A stretch of DNA of 5,493 bases from positions 1 through 5,493 of the forward strand of contig CAMPIW010000029.1 in assembly GCA_946886635.1 (NCBI GenBank). The letters run 5' to 3'. Positions 1 through 5,229 of the stretch are shown here, in pieces (the stretch's first letter is position 1; the number at the start of each line of letters is the position of its first letter). The translations under genes were made by a program, and so were the position numbers. The notes beneath the pieces were generated by a model. It was not told the origin of the DNA, made no database searches, and saw only the letters and a program-made list of their open reading frames with translations. This DNA is from an uncultured Candidatus Saccharibacteria bacterium (GTDB lineage: Bacteria > Patescibacteria > Saccharimonadia > Saccharimonadales > UBA1547).

Positions 1-17
1 GTAAGTTTTTGTTCCAT
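1..17 (-). CDS. Possible start of a gene running off the left edge (five codons visible)
   Basis: Read on the minus strand, an ATG at 17-15 is followed by open codons for Met-Glu-Gln-Lys-Leu before the window ends. The support is the promoter in front of it: an extended -10 box (TGCTATAAT) ends 7 nt before the ATG, the same geometry as in front of zwf in this window. There is no Shine-Dalgarno sequence, so the transcript would be leaderless. Nothing can be said about function from five codons. The promoter could instead serve a start further out, or the ATG could be chance. Confidence 0.35.
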
Positions 18-24
18 CTCTGTA

Positions 25-33
25 ATTATAGCA
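25..33 (-). promoter_or_regulatory. Extended -10 promoter pointing left
   Basis: On the minus strand the sequence reads TGC followed by a perfect TATAAT (30-25). No good -35 box is seen 16-18 bp upstream, as is common when the TGn extension is present. Transcription would start at about 18-17, right at the candidate ATG. It lies back to back with the prepilin promoter. Confidence 0.5.
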
Positions 34-38
34 CGGGG

Positions 39-67
39 TTGTTGTAAAATTCTTCCTAGCCTATACT
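39..67 (+). promoter_or_regulatory. Probable promoter of the prepilin gene
   Basis: A TATACT -10 box lies at 62-67 and a weak TTGTTG -35 box at 39-44, with 17 bp between them. The start codon at 78 is only 10 nt past the -10 box, so the transcript would have about 3-4 leader bases. No Shine-Dalgarno sequence precedes the ATG, which agrees with a nearly leaderless message. Confidence 0.5.
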
Positions 68-77
68 GAAATTACCT

Positions 78-611
78 ATGTTAGATAGTACAAAACGGAT
101 GGGCTTTACTATAGTAGAACTTCTTATCGTCGTAGTTGTGATTGCCATTTTAGCTGCCATTACTATTGTGTCATATAACGGTATACAAGAGAGGGCACGC
201 GTCGCAGCGATTAGCGATGGCCTAAAAAGTATTGAGAAATCAATGAACCTTTGGATTATAGACGATGGTCTCACGCAGTGGCCTGATGACCCTACGGCTG
301 GTGGAGGTGTACCGTTTTCAACAATGATTGCTGACAACCCAACCCTTAAAAGGTATATGCAGACAGTGCCAGCAGTGCCTGGCATCAATACCGATGAATG
401 GTTTTACGATAACGACCACGATGTTAAGCCATCCTGCTATAACGCCTATTCTGGCGTTAATATTGGCCTCCGCTATATGCCAAGTACAGCTCTTGCTCAA
501 AAGGTCGATGACCAAATTGACGATGGAGACCTTAACTGTGGCAAGGTTCGTCTAACTGGTACAGGCCTCTTGTTTTATTCACTTTCCTTCGATGAGAATG
601 TAATAAACTAG
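78..611 (+). CDS. Type IV prepilin-like protein (class III signal peptide)
   Basis: A 177-residue secreted pilin or pseudopilin. The N-terminus has a short positively charged leader (residues 1-9, with Lys6-Arg7) ending in Met-Gly. The cleavage and methylation motif GFTIVELL follows, with Glu at mature position 5, and then a hydrophobic helix to about residue 33. Prepilin peptidase (PilD) is expected to cut after Gly9. The C-terminal globular part is Asp-rich and has exactly two cysteines, Cys120 and Cys154, placed to form a disulfide loop. It also has the stretch VDDQIDDGDLNCGKVR, reminiscent of the end of many small bacterial pseudopilins. It could be a major or minor pilin; no assembly genes are in view to decide. 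The start at 78 gives the most typical charged leader; Met8 (99) would leave almost none. The gene runs opposite to its neighbours and ends 7 bp from the end of pyrG, leaving no room for a separate terminator. Confidence 0.88.
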   Translation: MLDSTKRMGFTIVELLIVVVVIAILAAITIVSYNGIQERARVAAISDGLKSIEKSMNLWIIDDGLTQWPDDPTAGGGVPFSTMIADNPTLKRYMQTVPAVPGINTDEWFYDNDHDVKPSCYNAYSGVNIGLRYMPSTALAQKVDDQIDDGDLNCGKVRLTGTGLLFYSLSFDENVIN

Positions 612-618
612 TAGCCGT

Positions 619-2196
619 TTATTTCGCAGCGCGCACTAACCCAACGAACAGCGGGTGTGGCCGTGATGGTCGGCTCTTAAACTCGGGATGTGCTTGCGTG
701 GCAACAAAATACGGGTGATCTTTTGCTTCAACGTACTCGACCAGTTTTTTGTCGGGTGATGTTCCAGAAATTTTTAGCCCGCCCGCTTCAATATCTTTTA
801 TAAATTTTTTATTTACTTCGTAGCGATGACGGTGCCGCTCGATTGTTTTTGACTCGCCGTAAACTTCGGCAACTTTCGACCCCTTAGTAAGTACTGCTTC
901 ATAATCTCCAAGCCTCAGCGTGCCACCGGTAGACTCTTTACCCTTTTGCCCCTCCATAATGTAGACAACGTCTTCCTTTGTATCTGGGTCGAATTCGCTA
1001 CTATTAGCATTTTTTAGCCCTGCTTTACGTGCGGCTGCAATAACCGAGACCTGTAACCCTAAACATAACCCCAAATACGGAATTTTCTTTTCAAGAGCAT
1101 AGGTTGCTGCTTGAATTTTTCCTTCAATACCGCGCTGTCCAAACCCGCCAGGAACAAGAAGTCCGTCAAGACCATCAAAATCGTGTTCGGCGGCTTCTTC
1201 CGCGCTTACCCAGCGCAACTCTAGGTTTACTTCTTCGTGCCATGCTGCCGCTTTTAACGCCTCTAAAACAGAAATGTAGGTGTCTTCATTATCAAGATAC
1301 TTCGCAATTAACCCTATTTTTACCGTTTTTGGAAAGCGTGTGTCCTGCGCCTCTACAAGTTGGCGCCACTTCGAAAGGTCGGGTTTTTTTGTATTTCCAG
1401 TGAAGCGTTCGAGGACCGGCCCAATACCACTGGCGTATACCGTCAGTGGGACTTCGTAAACGGTGTGTGCATTAGGAAGTAAAATTACTGCATCTTCTTC
1501 AATGCCGCTAAAACGAGCGATTTTTGCGGCAATACTGCCTGGAGCAGGTTCGTCGGTACGCACTACAACACAGTCTGGAACGATACCAAATCCACGTAAA
1601 TCGTTGAGTGCATTTTGGGCTGGTTTTGATTTAAATTCTTTACTTGTTTGAATAAATGGCACGTAAACAACGTGGACATAAAAACAGTTTTCCCGACCAA
1701 CTCGGCTAGCGAAATCGCGAATGGCTTCAACAAAACTAAGGCCCTCGTAATCACCTACCGTCCCTCCAATTTCAACAATATGAATATCTGACCCTTCTGC
1801 GGCGGCAGAAATTGCATCTTTAATTGCGCTGGTGAGATGTGGCACCAACTGTACCGTTTGGCCGTTAAATTTACCGGCGCGCTCGTCGTCAATAAGTTGT
1901 CGAAGTAGTTTACCCGATAGTGTGGTATTTTTTTGTGTAAGTTCAATATCAAGAAATCGTTCGTAGTGCCCAAGGTCGAGATCAGTTTCGGCGCCGTCTT
2001 TTGTAACAAAACACTCACCATGCTCGCGAGGATTCAAAAGACCCGCATCCACATTAAGATACGGGTCACATTTTTGAATTGAAACCTTAGCGCCTTTAGC
2101 CTGCAAGATGGCACCAATGCTGGCCGCAGTAATGCCCTTCCCTACCCCGGAAAGTACACCCCCAGTTACAAAGATAAATTTTTGTTTATTCCCCAT
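619..2196 (-). CDS. pyrG: CTP synthase (glutamine-hydrolysing)
   Basis: Makes CTP from UTP, ATP and glutamine in the cytoplasm, the last step of pyrimidine nucleotide synthesis. With this start it has 525 residues, close to the family norm of about 530-550. The synthetase domain (about 1-270) opens with FIFVTGGVLSGVGKG, the P-loop. It continues with ETDLDLGHYERF (70-81, including Asp72), VEIGGTVGDYEG (141-152, Glu142) and the KSKP loop (189-192). The class I glutamine amidotransferase domain (about 293-525) has the nucleophile Cys378 in LGLCLGLQ and the His503/Glu505 pair in QAHPEFKSRP, so the triad is complete. Residues 43-63 differ from the usual form: NPREHGECFV stands where SPxQHGEVFV is expected. 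The start at 2196 was chosen because GGAGGTG lies 9 nt upstream and homologues begin just before FIFVTGG. An in-frame ATG at 2214 would add six residues and could be used on a leaderless transcript. It follows zwf but has its own promoter. Confidence 0.97.
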   Translation of the reverse strand: MGNKQKFIFVTGGVLSGVGKGITAASIGAILQAKGAKVSIQKCDPYLNVDAGLLNPREHGECFVTKDGAETDLDLGHYERFLDIELTQKNTTLSGKLLRQLIDDERAGKFNGQTVQLVPHLTSAIKDAISAAAEGSDIHIVEIGGTVGDYEGLSFVEAIRDFASRVGRENCFYVHVVYVPFIQTSKEFKSKPAQNALNDLRGFGIVPDCVVVRTDEPAPGSIAAKIARFSGIEEDAVILLPNAHTVYEVPLTVYASGIGPVLERFTGNTKKPDLSKWRQLVEAQDTRFPKTVKIGLIAKYLDNEDTYISVLEALKAAAWHEEVNLELRWVSAEEAAEHDFDGLDGLLVPGGFGQRGIEGKIQAATYALEKKIPYLGLCLGLQVSVIAAARKAGLKNANSSEFDPDTKEDVVYIMEGQKGKESTGGTLRLGDYEAVLTKGSKVAEVYGESKTIERHRHRYEVNKKFIKDIEAGGLKISGTSPDKKLVEYVEAKDHPYFVATQAHPEFKSRPSRPHPLFVGLVRAAK

Positions 2197-2205
2197 TTCA
2201 GCCTT

Positions 2206-2212
2206 CACCTCC
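2206..2212 (-). promoter_or_regulatory. Ribosome binding site that decides the pyrG start
   Basis: GGAGGTG on the minus strand, 9 nt before the ATG at 2196. It lies inside the alternative longer reading frame that begins at 2214, so the ribosome binding site supports the shorter protein. Confidence 0.65.
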
Positions 2213-2222
2213 ATGGGATTTC

Positions 2223-2231
2223 ATTGTAGCA
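2223..2231 (-). promoter_or_regulatory. Extended -10 promoter of pyrG
   Basis: On the minus strand TGC precedes TACAAT (2228-2223), an extended -10 box. No convincing -35 box is found 16-18 bp upstream. The predicted start point is near 2216, giving about a 20-nt leader for the ATG at 2196, or essentially none for the ATG at 2214. Confidence 0.5.
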
Positions 2232-2255
2232 CCATAGCATGTAAGAGCGCTATGG
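2232..2255. repeat. Perfect inverted repeat immediately upstream of the pyrG -10 box
   Basis: Seven-base arms CCATAGC (2232-2238) and GCTATGG (2249-2255) flank a 10-nt spacer. It fills the region where RNA polymerase would contact upstream of the extended -10 box, so it could be an operator. As RNA it could also form a hairpin behind zwf, but no run of U follows. The same sequence blocks occur in the zwf promoter. Confidence 0.5.
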
Positions 2256-2279
2256 GTAGAGTGTTGTAGTATTGTCACT

Positions 2280-2295
2280 ACGCTAGGTGTAGCGT
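2280..2295. terminator. Small hairpin directly after zwf, possible weak terminator
   Basis: ACGCTA (2280-2285) and TAGCGT (2290-2295) are perfect 6-base arms with a 4-base loop, beginning one base after the zwf stop codon. In the zwf direction no run of U follows, so it would be a poor intrinsic terminator. It may act only to protect the RNA end. Confidence 0.3.
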
Positions 2296-3471
2296 TTAGC
2301 GAAGTGAAAGAGCTGAAATATCCGAACCCTTTGGATACTGCGCAAGTGGCTCGTTATCCATCGCCCATGACTCTTGAAGTGGAGCAAGAATCTCCCAAGA
2401 CCGTATCACCTCATCGCTACTGGTAAATATCTCTTTCTTGCCTTCAATTGCCTCAATAAGAACTCGTTCGTATGCATCAAGATGCCGGCCGTCTCGCGCC
2501 ATAAGTAGCGATTCGTCAAATATGTCTTCGGTGCCATCTGCATACTCGATACTCACCGCAGATCGCTTTTTTTGTAACGCCTTGCCGGTAAGTAGCCTAA
2601 TTGGGACACCTTTCCAAGCAGGGTCGGCACTTTCGAGCTTAAAGGCAACAAATGTTTCAGTTTGGCTACCGGGGTTTTCAACTTCATCTTGATAGCCTTC
2701 GTACTGAGCTCGGGCCGCCATGTCTGGTTGAACAGACAGTAAACTATTGAGCGCCGCTAATCGCTGCGCAGGAAGGCCCTGGGGCCGTGGGTTCTGCATC
2801 AGAACGAGCGAGAGTAGCTGCATAAGGTGCCCCTGAACAAAATCGCGCAGTGCGCCCGTTTGCTCGTAAAACTGCGCTCGCCCTTCAATGCCGATTGATT
2901 CGGTTGCAAGCACTGTAATGGCCTTAACTGATTGATTATTCCAGCTGTGGTGGTGATTTTCGGCGTTTTGGCGCAAACGAAGCAGTTCGGCCGCAATTTC
3001 CTTACCCATATAGTGGTCAATTCGGTATAGCTGCGTTTCGCTAAAGTACTGCGCGGTTCTATCAATAAATTCTTTTGCAGAGGTAAGGTCAAACCCGAAG
3101 GGTTTTTCAAATAACACCTTGTAGTCTGGCGTGTTCATGCCGGCCTGACCTAAAAAATCGACAATACTCGTAGCGGCACCTGGTGGAACCGATAAATAAA
3201 AGAGTGTTTGGTCGGCATGCTGAGCCTCGAGGTACGTTCGCAACCTATCGTACTCGGCAATTTCGGCAAGATTTACCGACACAATTTCAGTTCTATCTAC
3301 AAGAAGCGGGTGTTCTTTTAATAATTTCGCCTTGTCGACCGTTTGCCGTGAAACGCCAACAATCGAAAGGTCGTCATATGAGCCGGTTGCGACAATACCA
3401 TCAAGGGCAGGAAGAAGCTTGCGTCCCGCAAGATCTCCCGTTACGCCAAAAATAACAAGTTGAGTCTTCAC
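2296..3471 (-). CDS. zwf: Glucose-6-phosphate 1-dehydrogenase, short form
   Basis: Oxidises glucose-6-phosphate to 6-phosphogluconolactone and yields NADPH, the entry step of the oxidative pentose phosphate pathway. The 391 residues hold an N-terminal Rossmann nucleotide-binding fold with GVTGDLAGRKLLPAL (9-23). Arg42 in VGVSRQ is well placed to read the NADP 2'-phosphate. FYLSVPP (91-97), FEKPFG (121-126), the catalytic signature RIDHYMGKE (150-158, with Asp152-His153) and His215 in GHLMQLL, the expected catalytic base, follow. The C-terminal DAYERVLIEAIEG (332-344) and RSWEILAPL (357-365) are typical. The family is usually about 480-510 residues. The shortening seems spread out, for instance QYEGYQDEV (257-264) replaces a longer QY...PGYxxE loop. 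The start is GTG, with no Shine-Dalgarno sequence, 7 nt after an extended -10 box. Active residues appear intact, so it is probably functional. Confidence 0.93.
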   Translation of the reverse strand: MKTQLVIFGVTGDLAGRKLLPALDGIVATGSYDDLSIVGVSRQTVDKAKLLKEHPLLVDRTEIVSVNLAEIAEYDRLRTYLEAQHADQTLFYLSVPPGAATSIVDFLGQAGMNTPDYKVLFEKPFGFDLTSAKEFIDRTAQYFSETQLYRIDHYMGKEIAAELLRLRQNAENHHHSWNNQSVKAITVLATESIGIEGRAQFYEQTGALRDFVQGHLMQLLSLVLMQNPRPQGLPAQRLAALNSLLSVQPDMAARAQYEGYQDEVENPGSQTETFVAFKLESADPAWKGVPIRLLTGKALQKKRSAVSIEYADGTEDIFDESLLMARDGRHLDAYERVLIEAIEGKKEIFTSSDEVIRSWEILAPLQESWAMDNEPLAQYPKGSDISALSLR

Positions 3472-3478
3472 TATATTA

Positions 3479-3507
3479 AGTATAGCATGCGCTATAATCC
3501 GTGCCGA
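3479..3507 (-). promoter_or_regulatory. Promoter of zwf, predicted leaderless
   Basis: On the minus strand: -35 TCGGCA (3507-3502, 4 of 6 matches), a 17-bp spacer ending in TGC, and -10 TATACT (3484-3479). The GTG start codon lies only 7 nt after the -10 box, so transcription should begin at or one base before it. This explains the absence of a ribosome binding site. Confidence 0.55.
3481..3496. repeat. Inverted repeat overlapping the zwf -10 box
   Basis: The sequence TATAGCATGCGCTATA has inverted arms TATAGC and GCTATA around a 4-base centre. It overlaps the extended -10 box of zwf. Its parts ATAGCATG and CGCTAT recur, split by six bases, upstream of pyrG. It might be a regulator site or, as RNA, the end hairpin of the upstream peptide gene. 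Confidence 0.4.
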
Positions 3508-3528
3508 TTAATTTAGTGCCCGTACGAA

Positions 3529-3702
3529 CTACTGGCAACCAAGACACATAGTAAGGTCGGCTGGGTCGAGTGGTGCAGCGGTGCTCGTTGAACTTGATTG
3601 CTGTGCATTTTCGACAGCTGAAGCCATCATTGCGTCAATTGCTGCGAGCTTTTCGTCTAGGCTCATTTCGTCTGAGATGATTGTGTTTGCGTTTACGCTC
3701 AT
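3529..3702 (-). CDS. 57-residue peptide resembling a detached RNR C-terminal redox tail
   Basis: The peptide begins MSVNANTIISDEMSLDEK and continues with an amphipathic helix-like stretch to about residue 34. A Ser/Thr/Ala linker (35-43) leads into PLDPADLTMCLGCQ at the very end. Cys53 and Cys56 form a CxxC pair next to the terminal Gln. This matches the layout of the C-terminal swinging arm of class I RNR large subunits, many of which end in CEACQ or similar. The NrdA encoded upstream lacks such cysteines, so the inferred role is to reduce the NrdA active-site disulfide in trans and be recharged by thioredoxin or glutaredoxin. The peptide is acidic (8 Asp/Glu, 1 Lys). The gene has a GGGGA-type ribosome binding site 8 nt before the ATG, its own strong promoter, and an NrdR-box-like sequence in it. 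It follows the nrd genes by 77 bp. Alternatives are an unrelated redox peptide or a modified-peptide precursor. The reading frame is strongly supported by its signals; the function is inference. Confidence 0.75.
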   Translation of the reverse strand: MSVNANTIISDEMSLDEKLAAIDAMMASAVENAQQSSSTSTAAPLDPADLTMCLGCQ

Positions 3703-3716
3703 GTTTGTATCCCCGT

Positions 3717-3765
3717 TTCTTATTTGTAGTGCTTATGTTTAATTATTATACGCCACATATAGTGC
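3717..3765 (-). promoter_or_regulatory. Candidate NrdR boxes (one good, one half-site)
   Basis: NrdR is the bacterial repressor of RNR genes; its 16-bp box consensus is acaCwAtATaTwGtgt. The minus-strand sequence GCACTATATGTGGCGT (3765-3750), inside the promoter spacer and touching the -10 box, matches ACACTATATATAGTGT at 12 of 16 positions. A second site starting 33 bp further on (3732-3717) matches only in its left half (GCACTA). The 8-bp repeat AAGCACTA occurs at both places (3767-3760 and 3734-3727). Tandem boxes about three helical turns apart are typical of NrdR. The first box is fairly convincing, the second is weak. Confidence 0.5.
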
Positions 3766-3772
3766 TTGTCCA
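3745..3772 (-). promoter_or_regulatory. Strong promoter of the 57-residue peptide gene
   Basis: On the minus strand: -35 TGGACA (3772-3767, 5 of 6 matches), a 16-bp spacer, and a perfect -10 TATAAT (3750-3745). Transcription would start near 3738, giving a leader of about 36 nt. The -35 box begins 8 bp past the stop codon of the split-barrel gene, so the peptide can be made independently of, and in excess over, nrdA and nrdB. Confidence 0.7.
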
Positions 3773-3779
3773 TAGGTAT

Positions 3780-4187
3780 TTAGGTGTAAAAATACCAACA
3801 GTTTCCGGTCGATTTACTACTGTTAAATACCCCTATCGGAAGCCTGTATGCTGTTGCTTTTTCAAAAACTGGTATTATTTTGCCAATTTTCGCCTCTATG
3901 AGCTGTTTTGCTTCTGTTGTTGCGGCCACATCAAGCTTGCTTACTGTGCCGTTAATGTAGATCCCTTTTGGTCCGCGACTCGCGTCTGGTGAAAAAAGCG
4001 TGAGACTGACGCGCGGGTCTTTTTCAACGTTCATCGAGTGTTGGCGGTTCTCATCGGAGAACCAGTAGACTGCCTCGTCATCAGAGAAAATGTGCACCGG
4101 GCTGATCCAGGGCGAACCATCTGCGTTGATGGTTGCCACAGCTCCCACAAGATTTTCGTTTAAAATTGCGCGCGCTTCGTCTGTCAT
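3780..4187 (-). CDS. Pyridoxamine 5'-phosphate oxidase-family FMN-binding split-barrel protein
   Basis: A 135-residue protein of normal length for the small single-domain members of this fold. Recognisable parts are LVGAVATINADGSPWISPVH (13-32, the first two strands), VYWFSDENRQHSMNVEKDPRV (40-60; the His50-x-x-Asn53 segment followed by Asp-Pro-Arg is typical) and the GIYINGTV strand (75-82). These proteins bind FMN, or sometimes F420 or haem, and reduce or oxidise small molecules. The substrate cannot be told from sequence, and true PdxH is longer. The start codon lies 4 nt after the nrdB stop, and the GGCGGAAAG ribosome binding site overlaps the nrdB end, so the two are co-transcribed and probably translationally coupled. 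That links it to RNR physiology, perhaps as a flavin-based redox or oxidant source, which is speculation. The C-terminus (residues 121-135) shows no known motif. Confidence 0.82.
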   Translation of the reverse strand: MTDEARAILNENLVGAVATINADGSPWISPVHIFSDDEAVYWFSDENRQHSMNVEKDPRVSLTLFSPDASRGPKGIYINGTVSKLDVAATTEAKQLIEAKIGKIIPVFEKATAYRLPIGVFNSSKSTGNCWYFYT

Positions 4188-4191
4188 CGTG

Positions 4192-5196
4192 TTACTTTCC
4201 GCCGTTCACTTCGTAAGAAGTGTTTGTGCTTTCAAAGAAGTTCACAAGCTCAAGTGTGTCGTTGGCAGCTGCCATCCACTTAGCCGGGTTAGAAACGTTG
4301 TATTCAGGTTCGAACCCAAGCTCTTCAAGGCGACGGTCGGTCATGTACATAACGTATTGATTTACGTAGTCGGCATTCAAGCCAAGGATTCCCTTTGGAA
4401 GCATATCTTCGTTGTACGCTTTTTCAAGCTCAACAGCCTCTAAAATAAGTGCCCTGATTTCAGCTGCAAACTCTTCGGTTTGAAGTTCTGGGTTCTCGTC
4501 GAGAATTGTAAGGAGCAAGTTAATACCGAAGGTAAGGTGTAAGTTTTCGTCGCGGGTAATCCAGTCAAGCAATGACCCAACATTACGAAGGAGGTTTCGT
4601 TGACGAAAACTCATACCAACCATAAACCCACTGTAGAACCAGATACCTTCAAGTACAATGTTGTACGCTACGAGGCTACGAACGAAGTCCTTTTTACCTT
4701 CAAGTGAGTAAATATCAAGATCTGGTGAAATCATCACTTCGAGGTGCTTTTTTTGGAAGTCTGCCTTATCAGCAAGTGATTTTTTACCGAAGCCAGCCGC
4801 ATAAATTTCTTCTCGGTCGAAAGGAAACGTTTCAATAATGTATTCAAACGTCATGAAGTGGTTTGCTTCTTCCCACATTTGCTTTGAAAGGTAAATTTGC
4901 GCCTCGGCGGCATTTACGTATGGGTAAATACCAAACGCTAACGACTTATTAATAAGAAGTTCGTTAGGGTTGAGGTAGCTAATGACGGTTTTTAGCGCGT
5001 GCTTTTCTTCTTCGGACATTTTTTCGAAATCCGAAAGGTCTTGCACAAGTTGCACTTCATTTGGAAACCATGTGTTTGCAACGGCTTGGTTGTAAAGATC
5101 GTACGCCCACTGGTAACGAATTGGTTTTAGCTGTAGCCCATCGCGCAGCCCTGAGCCTAAAATTCCTGTTGCGAGGTGATTATTTGTGTCTGCCAT
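4192..5196 (-). CDS. nrdB: Ribonucleotide reductase small (beta) subunit, class Ic-like
   Basis: The radical-generating subunit of aerobic class I RNR, which works with NrdA to make deoxynucleotides. It has 334 residues in the ferritin-like fold. Metal ligands by position: Glu79 (NPNELL), Glu110 and His113 (WEEANH), Glu183 (VLEGIWFYSGF), Glu217 and His220 (RDENLH). Two positions differ from E. coli NrdB and match the Chlamydia trachomatis class Ic enzyme. Phe117 sits where the radical Tyr should be, four residues after His113, and Glu79 replaces the first Asp ligand, 31 residues before Glu110. The cofactor is therefore probably Mn(IV)/Fe(III) with no tyrosyl radical. Trp43 (NTWFPNEV) and the C-terminal Tyr328 fit the radical-transfer path. 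Overall similarity to the chlamydial protein is high (WAY..Y...ANTWFP, LPKGILGL, DRRLEELG). The start at 5196 has an AAGGAG ribosome binding site 6-7 nt upstream; the ATG at 5226 has none. It lies 33 bp after nrdA. Confidence 0.96.
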   Translation of the reverse strand: MADTNNHLATGILGSGLRDGLQLKPIRYQWAYDLYNQAVANTWFPNEVQLVQDLSDFEKMSEEEKHALKTVISYLNPNELLINKSLAFGIYPYVNAAEAQIYLSKQMWEEANHFMTFEYIIETFPFDREEIYAAGFGKKSLADKADFQKKHLEVMISPDLDIYSLEGKKDFVRSLVAYNIVLEGIWFYSGFMVGMSFRQRNLLRNVGSLLDWITRDENLHLTFGINLLLTILDENPELQTEEFAAEIRALILEAVELEKAYNEDMLPKGILGLNADYVNQYVMYMTDRRLEELGFEPEYNVSNPAKWMAAANDTLELVNFFESTNTSYEVNGGK

Positions 5197-5229
5197 AGTA
5201 CTCTCCTTCTTACTTTTTCCACTCATTAC

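Noticed and set aside
56..388. A 110-codon open frame on the minus strand across the prepilin gene.
   Set aside because: It is the antisense shadow of the prepilin gene, lacks a recognisable motif and would overlap its promoter.
2799..3455. Open frames of 90-103 codons on both strands inside zwf.
   Set aside because: They overlap a clear conserved enzyme in other frames and have low-complexity or implausible protein sequences.
3497..3528. A terminator after the peptide gene, from the repeated GTGCC blocks.
   Set aside because: The two GTGCC copies are direct, not inverted, so no hairpin forms and no U run follows.
3529..3702. The peptide as a modified-peptide (RiPP) or bacteriocin precursor, because it is short with cysteines at the end.
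   Set aside because: No modification enzyme or transporter is nearby, whereas RNR genes and an NrdR-like site are, and the CxxCQ ending matches RNR tails. Not fully excluded.
3681..3992. A plus-strand open frame of 103 codons across the peptide promoter and the split-barrel gene.
   Set aside because: It is Cys/Phe/Tyr-rich antisense translation without motif, covers a promoter and an opposing gene with family motifs.
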